A stretch of 47,954 nt of DNA from Erysipelotrichaceae bacterium (lineage in GTDB: Bacteria; Bacillota_I; Bacilli_A; Erysipelotrichales; Erysipelotrichaceae). Made by a program: the position numbers and the translations under genes. The notes below the pieces were generated by a model. The model worked only from the letters and a program-made list of their open reading frames with translations, did no database searches and was not told where the DNA came from. The DNA lies in contig JAEEHC010000010.1 of assembly GCA_016280635.1 (NCBI GenBank), positions 1-47,954 of the forward strand, in the 5' to 3' direction. Positions 7,625 to 16,680 of the stretch are shown piece after piece; positions within the stretch are counted from its first letter, which is position 1, and each line of letters begins with the position of its first letter.

Positions 7625-8437
7625 GTTGTCCTGAACGCTGAAGGTTTCCAGCTGATGCTGCAGAGCGATCTTGTCAATGATGGCCTTGATGATCTGGTCC
7701 AGCTGGCTGTTTTCTCTCCAGTCAGCCAGAGAGACGTAATCGACCCGCTTGTCGGCTACCAGCTGCTTGTAGGTCTCATCATCTTTCTCGTGGACGGCGA
7801 TGGAATAACCGCCGTTATTCTTGACCAGAACCATGCAGGGAACATCGGTAAAGCCGTCGGCGATGTAGATCATGTTGCGGAAGGGAATGTCCCTTTCTAC
7901 CGACTTGCGGTTGATTTTCGAGTTGTCGAAGACATCCAGCGAGTTCTTATTGATCCGGTAAAGGAATTGGGTCTTGCCGGTGTAGTTGATGGCGGTTGCC
8001 GGCCAGTCAGCTTCGCCGTTTTCGTCATAATGATACTGGCAGGCGAAGACCCGGGTGAACTGATGGTAGATGCTGGAACCTTCCAGGATCTCCTGGGTGC
8101 CGGAAGAAATGATGTAATGCTGGAGGGTCACGCCTTTGGCTTGCGCATAGCGGTTGATGCGCTCAAAGTATTCCTCCACCCCGGGATAGTAGACCAGGTC
8201 CTTGCCCAGACTGTTGAGGAATTCTCTGGTCAGCGGTTTGCCGGCTTCTCTGGCTTTCTGCATCAGACAGTACATGTAGCAGAGCACCGAGTCCATGTTA
8301 TGGGTGCGGGAGTATTCGCCAACTTCCTTCCAGAAGGCCGCCGGCTCAGCGCCAAGCGCCGGCAGCAGGGAGTACTCCTGCATGCTGCGGGGTGAGAGGG
8401 TCTGGTCGAAATCGTACATGATGGCCAGCTTAACCAT
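7616..8437 (-). CDS. HAD-family phosphatase, phosphoserine-phosphatase-like (subfamily IB type)
   Basis: 273 residues with motif I YDFDQT near the N terminus, an ISSGT motif II near residue 115 and a motif IV stretch IADGFTDVP. Between motifs I and II is a large helical insert, as in phosphoserine-phosphatase-like enzymes. AAGGAGG is well placed before the ATG. The start overlaps the end of the upstream chorismate mutase-aminotransferase gene by 8 bases, so the two are translated together. The pairing suggests a phosphatase and aminotransferase working on related metabolites, but the substrate is unknown. Confidence 0.82.
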   Translation of the reverse strand: MVKLAIMYDFDQTLSPRSMQEYSLLPALGAEPAAFWKEVGEYSRTHNMDSVLCYMYCLMQKAREAGKPLTREFLNSLGKDLVYYPGVEEYFERINRYAQAKGVTLQHYIISSGTQEILEGSSIYHQFTRVFACQYHYDENGEADWPATAINYTGKTQFLYRINKNSLDVFDNSKINRKSVERDIPFRNMIYIADGFTDVPCMVLVKNNGGYSIAVHEKDDETYKQLVADKRVDYVSLADWRENSQLDQIIKAIIDKIALQHQLETFSVQDNLN

Positions 8438-9917
8438 GTCTGACCTCCTTGAGCGTTTCGCTGATCAAAGCCGGCAGCTTCCGGCAGTCGGTCAGATTGA
8501 GTGAGCACAGGGCAATGCGCAGGCCGCCGGAGAACTTGATGGTATAGATGTGGCGGGCCAGTAAGGCCTTATGCAGTTCATTGAGCAGAACTTCGTCCTC
8601 GATTCTGAGCATGCAGAAGAAGCCGTCGCTGTAAGGATAAAGAGGCAGGGCGTACTTGCTGGCTTCGGTAAGGAAGGCGTCGGCACGCTGTCTGATCAGA
8701 TCGACATATTGCTGTCTTTCCGCGTCGAGCTGAGCGCGGTGTTCGGTGGTAACCTTGGCAAAGCAGTCCATCATGCCGTTATTGACATTGCTCCAGAGCG
8801 CCCGGGCGGTCTTGGTGAAGTTGTTGGCTACCCGTTGCACTTCCTGCTGATCGTTGCCTAAAAGCACGGCAGCGCCTAAGCGCATGCCATAGGCGGTCAG
8901 GGTCTTGGAACAGCTGAAAGCCAGCATGACCAGCACATTGCTGCTGAGACTATTGAGATGCTTCAAAAATGCCCGGCCGTCGTGATTGCAGTAGTCGAGG
9001 TAAGCCAGATCGACCATCAGGATGACCTTGCCGAAGCCGGCCATCTTATTGAGATAGTCAGTCAGCTTCTGCCAGTGCTGTTCGCTCAGCGAAATGCCGG
9101 TGGGGTTCTGACAGGGGTCATTGACCACCATTACCAGCTTATGGCGTTTCTTCATCACATAGATGCCCTTGGTCATCAGATCGTTAAGATCGGTTTCGCC
9201 CTTTTCATTGATCAGCGTATAGCTTTCCACATTGAGATTGCGCGTCTTGGCCATGTTGCGATAGTTGCCCCAGGCCGGGTTGGGCAGCAGGATGTAGTCG
9301 TTGTCCTGCAGGAAGCAGTTGAAGCCCAGAGCCAGCGCTCCGGTACCGCCGGCAGAGGCGACTACTTCGTGGGGCATCTGGAGGTTGCCGTTGCGGTTGA
9401 TCCAGTCGTAGACGGCCGCGCGGAAGGCCGGGTTGCCGTTTATCTCCTCGGCATAGGAAGCCTTGCGGCTTTCCGGTACCGAATTATAAGTGTCGTAGAC
9501 GCTCTTATAGGTAACGATGACGTCGTCTTCATCGTGCAGGGTGCCGATAGTGGCATTGATGACCTGCTGGGGATTCTGCTGCTTGTCCAGAGCAGCCTGA
9601 TGGCTGAGGGCGAAGACGCTGTCGGTAAAGGGTGCCAGATCGCTGTTTTCCCGTAAGAAAGCGTCAGCGCGGTTGCCAAGCTGGTTCTGCAGCTGTTCAG
9701 TCATATCAAAGAGCAGATTCTGCAGCCGGTAGCAGTACTGGTAGTACTGTTCATCGCCATACGGCATCATGCGGTTGAGAATGTAGGTCTCCCGGGCCTG
9801 GGAATATAGCGGCTCACTGCCGGCCTGTCTGACCAGGTCCAGTCTGTTTTTAAACAGGTCAATGATCATCGAATCAATGACTTCAATTTCCTTGCGCAGA
9901 TCTTCTATAGAACTCAT
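8430..9917 (-). CDS. Chorismate-mutase-like domain fused to a class I aminotransferase
   Basis: 495 residues. Residues 1 to ~85 look like an AroQ-type chorismate mutase: IEDLRKEIEVIDSMIIDLF, then KNRLDLVRQ and a third helix. The turn that normally carries a lysine between the first two helices is shortened, so this domain may be regulatory or inactive. From about residue 115 the protein is a fold-type I PLP aminotransferase, with NPTG in the NDPCQNPTG motif and the PLP lysine at Lys338 in SCSKTLTAYG. Such a fusion would join prephenate formation to transamination in aromatic amino acid synthesis. The ATG at 9917 is preferred over GTG 9926 because GAAGG sits 7-10 bases ahead. Confidence 0.72.
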   Translation of the reverse strand: MSSIEDLRKEIEVIDSMIIDLFKNRLDLVRQAGSEPLYSQARETYILNRMMPYGDEQYYQYCYRLQNLLFDMTEQLQNQLGNRADAFLRENSDLAPFTDSVFALSHQAALDKQQNPQQVINATIGTLHDEDDVIVTYKSVYDTYNSVPESRKASYAEEINGNPAFRAAVYDWINRNGNLQMPHEVVASAGGTGALALGFNCFLQDNDYILLPNPAWGNYRNMAKTRNLNVESYTLINEKGETDLNDLMTKGIYVMKKRHKLVMVVNDPCQNPTGISLSEQHWQKLTDYLNKMAGFGKVILMVDLAYLDYCNHDGRAFLKHLNSLSSNVLVMLAFSCSKTLTAYGMRLGAAVLLGNDQQEVQRVANNFTKTARALWSNVNNGMMDCFAKVTTEHRAQLDAERQQYVDLIRQRADAFLTEASKYALPLYPYSDGFFCMLRIEDEVLLNELHKALLARHIYTIKFSGGLRIALCSLNLTDCRKLPALISETLKEVRHG

Positions 9918-9933
9918 GTTTATCACCTTCTCT

Positions 9934-9962
9934 ATTATAGCTTCATTACCCGGCTAACTCAA
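9934..9962 (-). promoter_or_regulatory. Promoter of the chorismate mutase-aminotransferase/HAD operon
   Basis: TTGAGT (complement of 9957-9962) and TATAAT (complement of 9934-9939) are 17 bases apart. The leader before the ATG is about 10 bases. Confidence 0.75.
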
Positions 9963-10004
9963 AAACAAAGACACATTTACGGCCCAAAGGCGGCGTTTAT
10001 GGAT

Positions 10005-10010
10005 TATAAT
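10005..10010 (+). promoter_or_regulatory. -10 box of the pyrophosphatase operon
   Basis: A perfect TATAAT lies 30 bases before the start codon, in the gap between the divergent transcription units. No convincing -35 is present at normal spacing. Confidence 0.45.
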
Positions 10011-10039
10011 TTAAGTACAGAGTCAGGAGAAAGATAATT

Positions 10040-11674
10040 ATGGCAAATAATACCATATATGTTACCGGGCATAAGAATCCCGATACTGACAGCATCGTTT
10101 CCGCCATGGCCTATGCCTACCTCAAGCAGCAGCTGGGCTTTGATGCCGTTGCCGTCAGGATCGGTCAGCTTAATCAGGAGACCGAATTCATCCTGAACCA
10201 GTTCAATGAATTCGCCCCGCCGCTGGTCAAGGACATCCGTACCCGGGTCAGGGACATCGACTTTGACGATGTCGTTACCTGCAGCCGGGATACCGACATG
10301 GCTGAGGCGCTCAGGCTGATGCGTCAGGCTCACAAGAAAGTCATTGCCGTGCTGGATGAGGAAAACGAGCTGGTCGGCATGGCCACCATTTCCGACATCA
10401 TGAAGCCGCTGATCGAGCAGTCTGACAGCATCGCTCACATCGTCAGCTCCGTCTCCATCGAGGACATCGCCGCCTTCTTGCAGGCAGAGATGCCAGTGCG
10501 CGGCGAAAGCCAGCACAATAACGGCCGGATAACCGTTGCTCTGTCCTTAAGGAGCATTGAGGATGGCTGTAAGGACCACATCGTGATCTGCTCAGCTGAC
10601 CCGCAGCTGCAGCAGGCTGCCATTGAAGGCGGAGCCGGTACGCTGGTAATTGCTGAGGGGGCAGAGGTGACGGAAAAGATCCTGCAGCTGGCCAGAGAGC
10701 AGGGCTGTAATGTGATCACCACTGCTGATTCCGGTTTCCGGAGTGCTCAGGAGATCTACTTCGCCGCTTCCGTCCGGATGGTCATGAGCACCAAGCTGAC
10801 CATCTTCCGCTGCGACGACTACATCGATGACGTCAAGCAGGTCATCAACAAGTCCCGCTACCGTTCCTATCCGGTGCTGGACAGCCGCAACCACATCGTG
10901 GGAACGCTGTCGCGCTACCATGTCTTCAAGCATTCCAGCCGCAATCTGATCCTGGTCGACCACAATGAGGTGGCCCAGAGCATTGACGGCGCTGAGGAAG
11001 CCAACATCCTGGAGATCGTTGACCATCACCGCCTGGGCGGCATCAAGACGGCCGCGCCGATCACCATCCGCTTCGAGCAGGTGGGCTGCTGCGCGACCAT
11101 CATCACCGGGTTGTTTAAGGAAAAAGGGGTCGAGATACCGGAGGATCTGGCCGGCTTGCTGTGCTGCGCCATCATCTCCGATACCGTCAACTTCCATTCG
11201 GTCACCTGTACCCAGAAGGACATTGACACGGCCCAATATCTGGCTGATTTGGGCAAAATCGATCTGAAGGATCTTGGCCCGCGGATCCTGGCGGCCGGCG
11301 CCTCGCTGTCCAACCGCAGCTGCCACGCCATCTTCCATAATGACATGAAGATCTTCAAGATCAGCCGCACCAAAGTGGCCGTCGCCCAGAGCAATGTCGT
11401 CGATTTCCGCTCGATCACCGGCATCAGGGAAGAAATGCACCGGCTCATCAGCAACTACGCTCAGGATTCCGGCTGCGGCATCGTCATGATGGTCTTCACC
11501 CTGATCGACGGCACCGGCTCGTACCTGCTGGCCGGTGGTGAGGAAGTCCGCAAGATCGCCGCTGCCCTGGAGAAAAACGGCCGGGAGACCGATGGCTACA
11601 TCTTCCTGCCCGGCGTCATTTCCCGCAAGCAGCAGCTGATACCCATGATTACCGAAGCAATAGAGGAGGCTTAA
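10040..11674 (+). CDS. ppaC: Manganese-dependent inorganic pyrophosphatase with CBS and DRTGG domains
   Basis: 544 residues, the long regulated form of family II pyrophosphatase. The DHH phosphoesterase start GHKNPDTDS holds metal ligands. A CBS pair is split around a DRTGG domain: CBS1 at about 70-130, DRTGG about 180-250 and CBS2 about 250-295. The DHH motif VDHHRLGG and the C-terminal DHHA2 domain follow. The family hydrolyses pyrophosphate in the cytosol and is controlled by adenine nucleotides binding the CBS domains. AGGAG precedes the ATG. The carboxypeptidase gene starts 5 bases after the stop. Confidence 0.93.
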   Translation: MANNTIYVTGHKNPDTDSIVSAMAYAYLKQQLGFDAVAVRIGQLNQETEFILNQFNEFAPPLVKDIRTRVRDIDFDDVVTCSRDTDMAEALRLMRQAHKKVIAVLDEENELVGMATISDIMKPLIEQSDSIAHIVSSVSIEDIAAFLQAEMPVRGESQHNNGRITVALSLRSIEDGCKDHIVICSADPQLQQAAIEGGAGTLVIAEGAEVTEKILQLAREQGCNVITTADSGFRSAQEIYFAASVRMVMSTKLTIFRCDDYIDDVKQVINKSRYRSYPVLDSRNHIVGTLSRYHVFKHSSRNLILVDHNEVAQSIDGAEEANILEIVDHHRLGGIKTAAPITIRFEQVGCCATIITGLFKEKGVEIPEDLAGLLCCAIISDTVNFHSVTCTQKDIDTAQYLADLGKIDLKDLGPRILAAGASLSNRSCHAIFHNDMKIFKISRTKVAVAQSNVVDFRSITGIREEMHRLISNYAQDSGCGIVMMVFTLIDGTGSYLLAGGEEVRKIAAALEKNGRETDGYIFLPGVISRKQQLIPMITEAIEEA

Positions 11675-11678
11675 CAAT

Positions 11679-13169
11679 ATGAATGAACTTTGGAACAAAT
11701 ATGAAGAATACATGTTCAAGATCTCGGCCTATGGCCTGGTCTTAGGAACGACATCCTTTGACGCCCATACTGTCGCCCCCAAGGGCGGCAGCGCCTACCG
11801 CAATGAGCGGATGGCCTTCATTGAAGGCGAACTCTACAGTCTGATCACCAGCGATGAACTTTATGAACTGCTCAAGGCGCTTAATGCTGACGAAAGCCTG
11901 GATGAAGTCCATAAGAAGATCGTCCACTGGCATCTCAAGGACATGGAGAGAACCAGATACCTGCCCAAGGAATTCTTTGTCGAGTATTCCAAGGCCGTCA
12001 TGGACGCCAATGTCGCCTGGGAAGACGCCAAGCACAGGGATGACTATCAGATCTTCAAACCTCATCTTCTGAAGGTCATTGAACTGACCAAAAAGAAGCT
12101 GAGCTATCTGCCGGATGGCGATAAGGGTTATGACGCCTTGCTGGATGAATACGAGCCGGGCATGACAATGGCCAGATATGATGAGTTCTTTGAACTGATC
12201 AAGGAAAAACTGGTACCGGTCATCAAGGCCATTAAGGAAAAGCCGCAGATCGATGACAGCTTCAACTATCTCCACTATCCGGCGGAGCAGCAGGCCAAGC
12301 TGGCCAGAGTGATCATGGACTACATCGGCTTTGACTTCAATACCGGCATGATCTCGACTACCGAGCATCCCTTTACCCATTCCCTGCATAAGAATGACGG
12401 CCGCATCACCACTCACTACTATGAGAATTCGCTGATCTCTTCGATCTTCTCGGTGATCCATGAGTGCGGACACGCCAACTATAACCATTCCGTCCGCGAT
12501 GATCTGGCTGAGACCTACGTCTTTGACAACATGTCCAGCGGCATGCACGAATCGCAGTCAAGACTGTTTGAAAACTACCTGGGCCGTTCCTATCACTTCT
12601 GGGACAACCTGTTTGAACCGATGAAGCAGATCTTCCCCGAACAGCTTAAGGACGTCACCCAGCAGCAGTTCGTCAACGCCGTCAACAAGGTTGAATGCTC
12701 CTTGGTCAGAACGGAAGCCGATGAACTGACCTACCCGCTGCACATCTTAGTTCGATATGAGATGGAAAAGGGCATCTTTGACGGCTCCCTCGATCTGGAA
12801 AGACTGGATGAGATCTGGGATGAGAAGTACCAGCAGTATCTGGGCATCAAGGCTGAAAAGGCCTCTCAGGGCATCCTGCAGGATGTTCACTGGTCCGACG
12901 GTTCCTTCGGCTACTTCCCCACCTACGCGCTGGGCTCCGGCTACGCCGCCCAGTTCATCAAGGCGATGAAAAAGGATCTGGACATCGATGAATGTCTGGC
13001 CAATAACCAGTTCAGCAAGATCAAGGACTGGTTAAGGGAGCACATCCACCAGTACGGCGGCCTCTACCTGCCCTCCGAACAGATCGTGATCGCCACCGGC
13101 CGGGAATTCGATCCCCACGAATATACCGATTATCTGATCGAAAAATACAGTAAGCTTTACAACCTCTAG
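11679..13169 (+). CDS. Metallocarboxypeptidase, family M32 (carboxypeptidase Taq type)
   Basis: 496 residues, the full usual length. The zinc site HECGH is at residues 261-265 (catalytic Glu262), with the third ligand in HESQSRLFEN at about 290-299. The family removes C-terminal residues from peptides in the cytosol. There is no signal peptide. The ribosome binding site AGGAGG lies inside the end of the upstream pyrophosphatase gene. It is followed 10 bases later by the nucleoside hydrolase pair. Confidence 0.93.
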   Translation: MNELWNKYEEYMFKISAYGLVLGTTSFDAHTVAPKGGSAYRNERMAFIEGELYSLITSDELYELLKALNADESLDEVHKKIVHWHLKDMERTRYLPKEFFVEYSKAVMDANVAWEDAKHRDDYQIFKPHLLKVIELTKKKLSYLPDGDKGYDALLDEYEPGMTMARYDEFFELIKEKLVPVIKAIKEKPQIDDSFNYLHYPAEQQAKLARVIMDYIGFDFNTGMISTTEHPFTHSLHKNDGRITTHYYENSLISSIFSVIHECGHANYNHSVRDDLAETYVFDNMSSGMHESQSRLFENYLGRSYHFWDNLFEPMKQIFPEQLKDVTQQQFVNAVNKVECSLVRTEADELTYPLHILVRYEMEKGIFDGSLDLERLDEIWDEKYQQYLGIKAEKASQGILQDVHWSDGSFGYFPTYALGSGYAAQFIKAMKKDLDIDECLANNQFSKIKDWLREHIHQYGGLYLPSEQIVIATGREFDPHEYTDYLIEKYSKLYNL

Positions 13170-13178
13170 GAGAAAGCC

Positions 13179-14120
13179 ATGCACCGGATCATAATCGACG
13201 GCGATCCCGGCCATGATGACATTCTGGCCTTTCTGGTCGCCCTGGCTCATCCTGAAGAAATCGAGATTCTGGCCTATACCACCGTCGTGGGCAACGCCAG
13301 GGTGGAAGACTGCAGCCGCAATGTCCTGAAGGTTCAGGACTATTTCGGTATTCAGATTCCGGTTGCTCAGGGCTACGATCAGCCTCTGACCAGAGAACTT
13401 CATCTGGCTGGCCAGTTCCATGGTCCCAGCGGACTGGATGGCGCCCCATTCCTGATTCCCAGTAAGAGGAAGGTAGAAGGAAAGCACGCCATTGAGTATC
13501 TGAAGGACATCCTGGAAAAGAGTGAACAGAAGGTGGAAATCGTCTCAATGGGTCCGCTGACCAACATTGCCATGCTGATCAAGACCTACCCTCAGGTGAT
13601 CGATAAGATCGAAAGGCTGATCATGATGGGCGGCTGCTTCTCGCTGGGCAACGCTCTGGCCAAAAGCGAGTTCAACATCTTCCATGATCCGGAAGCGGCC
13701 AAGATCGTCTTTGACTCACCTTTGAAGATCGTAATGGCCGGCATCGAATCCTGCTTTGCCGGATCGATATTGCTGAAGGACATTGAAGAGTTGAAGCCTG
13801 AAGGCAGGGCCACTTACCTGCTTAAGAGCATCCTGACCTTCTACAGTCAGTATGCCTATAAGAACAACTGGGACCGCATCCCGATATTTGACGTTACCCC
13901 GATCATGTATCTGCTTAAGCCGGAGATCTTCCGGGAAGAAGAGTATCATGTTGAGGTGGAAATAAAGGGTGAACTGACCCTGGGCATGACCGTCTGCGAC
14001 CAGCGCGGGCCGGTCTATCTGCCGGTGGTGGAAAACCCGAAGAAAGTGCTGATGGATTGCGACCGGGAGGAATTCTCCAGGGAGTTCTTTGCCAGCTTCC
14101 GTCGGCTGGATGAGAGGTAG
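13179..14120 (+). CDS. Inosine/uridine-preferring nucleoside hydrolase, copy 1
   Basis: 313 residues. The N-terminal calcium-binding signature DGDPGHDD is complete, followed by GPLTNIA and the MGG motif. The family splits ribonucleosides into base and ribose for salvage. It is cytosolic. AGGAGA precedes the ATG. The next gene, 6 bases downstream, is a clear paralog. Confidence 0.9.
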   Translation: MHRIIIDGDPGHDDILAFLVALAHPEEIEILAYTTVVGNARVEDCSRNVLKVQDYFGIQIPVAQGYDQPLTRELHLAGQFHGPSGLDGAPFLIPSKRKVEGKHAIEYLKDILEKSEQKVEIVSMGPLTNIAMLIKTYPQVIDKIERLIMMGGCFSLGNALAKSEFNIFHDPEAAKIVFDSPLKIVMAGIESCFAGSILLKDIEELKPEGRATYLLKSILTFYSQYAYKNNWDRIPIFDVTPIMYLLKPEIFREEEYHVEVEIKGELTLGMTVCDQRGPVYLPVVENPKKVLMDCDREEFSREFFASFRRLDER

Positions 14121-14125
14121 GAAAG

Positions 14126-15085
14126 ATGATAGTTAAGAAGAGAAAAGTGATCATTGACTGCGACCCCGGCCATGATGATGCCGTGGCCATCATGGTGGCC
14201 TTGGCCAACCCCCAGTATTTCGACATTCTGGGCATTACCACCGTGGCCGGCAACCAGACGCTGGACAAGGTAACCAAGAACGTTCTGAAGATGTTCGATT
14301 ACCTGGGCGTCAGGGGCATTCCGGTCTCCGCCGGCTACAGCGATCCGCTGTTAAGACCGGTTCAGACCGCCGGCTTTGTCCACGGCGACAGCGGCATGGA
14401 CGGTCCGGTACTGCCGGAACCGGTCAGCACCACGACCGGTCTGCATGCCATCGAATTTATGAGAAAGACCATTGAGCAGTGCGATGAGAAGGTCACCCTG
14501 ATCCCGCTGGGACCGCTGACCAACATCGGCCTGTTCTTGAAGACTTATCCGCACTTAAAGGAAAAGATCGAATGCATCGCCTTAATGGGCGGTTCGATCT
14601 ACGGCGGCAACATTTTGGCCAAGGCTGAATTCAACATCTTCCAGGATCCCGACTGCGCCAAGATCGTCTTTGACAGCGGTCTGCCGATCATCATGGCCCC
14701 GACGGAATGTTGCGACGAGGGGGGTGTACTGTTCAGCGAACAGGAAGAATTCAAGAAGGGCGGCAAGGTCTCCAGGTTTGCCTACGACCTGTTTGAATAC
14801 TATGGCCGCTATTGCGCCAAAAACGGCTGGGATAGAGTCGTCATTTATGACATGACCCCGATCATCTATCTTATGAAGCCGGAACTGTTTGAGACCCAGC
14901 AGCTGCGGGTCGACATTGAGACTGATGGCAAGTACTGCCGGGGCTGTACGGTCTGCGACTTCCGGGGCGGCGCCCACGTGGAAAAGTGCGAGGACCCCAA
15001 GACCGTGCTTACCCATGTCAACCGTGAAGCCTTCGTTCAGGTTCTCTTTGATGCCCTGAAGTATCTTGACGAGAAGTACGGCTGA
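14126..15085 (+). CDS. Inosine/uridine-preferring nucleoside hydrolase, copy 2
   Basis: 319 residues with DCDPGHDDA, GPLTNIG and ALMGGSIYGGN. It aligns with copy 1 along the whole length (shared blocks include NCWD-like NGWDR/NNWDR and DMTPI/DVTPI), so the pair arose by duplication. The two copies probably differ in base or sugar preference. The catalytic and calcium residues are kept in both. Confidence 0.9.
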   Translation: MIVKKRKVIIDCDPGHDDAVAIMVALANPQYFDILGITTVAGNQTLDKVTKNVLKMFDYLGVRGIPVSAGYSDPLLRPVQTAGFVHGDSGMDGPVLPEPVSTTTGLHAIEFMRKTIEQCDEKVTLIPLGPLTNIGLFLKTYPHLKEKIECIALMGGSIYGGNILAKAEFNIFQDPDCAKIVFDSGLPIIMAPTECCDEGGVLFSEQEEFKKGGKVSRFAYDLFEYYGRYCAKNGWDRVVIYDMTPIIYLMKPELFETQQLRVDIETDGKYCRGCTVCDFRGGAHVEKCEDPKTVLTHVNREAFVQVLFDALKYLDEKYG

Positions 15086-15116
15086 GATCAGCCGGCTTTG
15101 TAAGGAGGTGGATTAA

Positions 15117-16604
15117 ATGAAAAGACGCATCCTGATGATGCTGAGTGCTTTTCTGATGATCGGTGTGCTCTCCGGCTGCTATCCAAGCAGGGTGGCACAT
15201 CAACAATACCGGTACTATGATGAAGCGCTGAATATTCTCTGGCAGGGCAGAGAACGAAATGAGGAGTACGAAAGCCAGTGCGACAGTTACGATATTCTGA
15301 CTTATGACCGCAATGGCCGGGTTACCGAAATGGACGATTACTGGCATGTCAATCATCCTGAGCCGCAGATGCACCAGCATCTGCGCCATGTCAACATCTA
15401 TGAAGGAAACCAGCTCAAGGCGAGGTGGAGTTACTCATATCTGTATGACGGCACGCTGGTGCAACAGACCCTTGGCGAATTTGATCAATTGGGCCGCACC
15501 GTTCGTCACACGGAATACAGTACCGAAGGCCGGGAAACGGTCCTGGGCTATGAAGTCTTTGAATTTGGTGAAGACGGTGAAAATCGGCGGTCCGAATTCC
15601 ATGACGGTGACGGCACGCTGCTGAACAGCCAGCAGTGGTATCAGCAGGAAAACGGCTACCGGGTATGGGTGTTCACCACCTACAACAAGGATGGTTCGAT
15701 CCACTATCAGCGTACGGAGATCCATGATCCCAGCGGTGAGGGTTATCCAATAAGCGTTGAGGAGATCGGCGATCCCAATTGGGAAGGAGACGATTCGATG
15801 AGAATTGAGATAGAAAGATTCATGGCCCACGATTTTACCATGCAGTATTTCCGCTTCGGTAAAGGCGAAAAGACGATGGTCATTCTGCCCGGCCTTTCGA
15901 TCGGCAGCGTCATGCCTTCGGCTCAGGCCATTGCCGATGAATATGCCATTTTCCAGGATGACTATACCGTTTATGTCTTTGACCGAAGAAGCATGCTGCC
16001 GGAAAACTATTCAGTGCAGCAGATGGCCCGGGATACCGCCATTGTCATGAAACAGCTGGATCTGCATGACGTCTATCTGTTTGGCGCTTCACAGGGCGGC
16101 ATGATGGCTGAGGTGATCGCTCTTGAATATCCTGAGCTGGTCCGCAAGCTGGTGATCGGCTCTTCAGCGGCCCGGATCAGCGAAGAGCGGATGAGCGCTT
16201 TGAACGAATGGATAAAACTGGCTGAAGAAGAAAAAAGGGAAGAACTGTCTGAGGCCTTTGGCCGGGCACTTTACACCCCCGAAGTCTATGAACAGTTCAA
16301 GCAGGTACTCGCTGACATGGTCAAGCCTGTCAGCAAGCCTGAGCTGGAGAAGTTCGTCATTCTGGCCAAGGGGACCAAGGGCTTTGACATTCTGAACCGG
16401 CTGCCACAGATCAATTGCCCATTTTTGGCGATTGGCTCGGCTGATGATGGGGTATTGGGTCCTGAAGCGCTTAAGGAGATCGTCAGCGCCATGGCAGGCA
16501 AGGCCAACTTCCGCTGGTATGAATATGACGGCTATGGCCATGCCGCCTTCGACATGGCACCGGATTACCGCCAACGGCTGTTTGACTTCTTTGCCGGTGA
16601 ATAA
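15117..16604 (+). CDS. Lipoprotein: beta-repeat region followed by an alpha/beta hydrolase domain
   Basis: 495 residues. A signal peptide ends in the lipobox LSGC with Cys21, so the protein is anchored on the outer face of the membrane. Residues about 30-225 have repeated short units such as YDRNGRV, FDQLGRT and YNKDGS, like YD or MORN-type beta repeats. From about residue 235 to the end is an alpha/beta hydrolase with nucleophile Ser325 in GASQGGM and a late GYGHAAF histidine. The substrate is unknown. AAGGAGGTG precedes the ATG. It ends in a strong terminator. Confidence 0.82.
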   Translation: MKRRILMMLSAFLMIGVLSGCYPSRVAHQQYRYYDEALNILWQGRERNEEYESQCDSYDILTYDRNGRVTEMDDYWHVNHPEPQMHQHLRHVNIYEGNQLKARWSYSYLYDGTLVQQTLGEFDQLGRTVRHTEYSTEGRETVLGYEVFEFGEDGENRRSEFHDGDGTLLNSQQWYQQENGYRVWVFTTYNKDGSIHYQRTEIHDPSGEGYPISVEEIGDPNWEGDDSMRIEIERFMAHDFTMQYFRFGKGEKTMVILPGLSIGSVMPSAQAIADEYAIFQDDYTVYVFDRRSMLPENYSVQQMARDTAIVMKQLDLHDVYLFGASQGGMMAEVIALEYPELVRKLVIGSSAARISEERMSALNEWIKLAEEEKREELSEAFGRALYTPEVYEQFKQVLADMVKPVSKPELEKFVILAKGTKGFDILNRLPQINCPFLAIGSADDGVLGPEALKEIVSAMAGKANFRWYEYDGYGHAAFDMAPDYRQRLFDFFAGE

Positions 16605-16611
16605 GTGAATG

Positions 16612-16641
16612 ACCGCCCTGATTGTTATCAGGGCGGTTTTA
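16612..16641 (+). terminator. Terminator after the lipoprotein-hydrolase gene
   Basis: An 11-base perfect stem, ACCGCCCTGAT (16612-16622) with ATCAGGGCGGT (16627-16637), and a TGTT loop, followed by a short T run. Confidence 0.85.
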
Positions 16642-16650
16642 ATGTACAAT
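16622..16650 (+). promoter_or_regulatory. Promoter of uppP, with its -35 box in the terminator loop
   Basis: TTGTTA at 16622-16627 and TACAAT at 16645-16650 are 17 bases apart. The -35 box is the hairpin loop and its edges, so terminator and promoter share DNA. Confidence 0.55.
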
Positions 16651-16680
16651 GAATGCGTATCTGAAAAAGAGGTTTTTGTT

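Noticed and set aside
7586-8395. Long rightward reading frame opposite the HAD gene
   Set aside because: Shadow of the real leftward HAD gene; no recognisable protein.
10592-11719. Leftward 375-residue frame opposite the pyrophosphatase
   Set aside because: Antisense to a complete family II pyrophosphatase; composition is that of a shadow frame.
16609-16680. Upstream in-frame start for uppP
   Set aside because: It would include the terminator and lacks the conserved N terminus; ATG 16681 has the right context.
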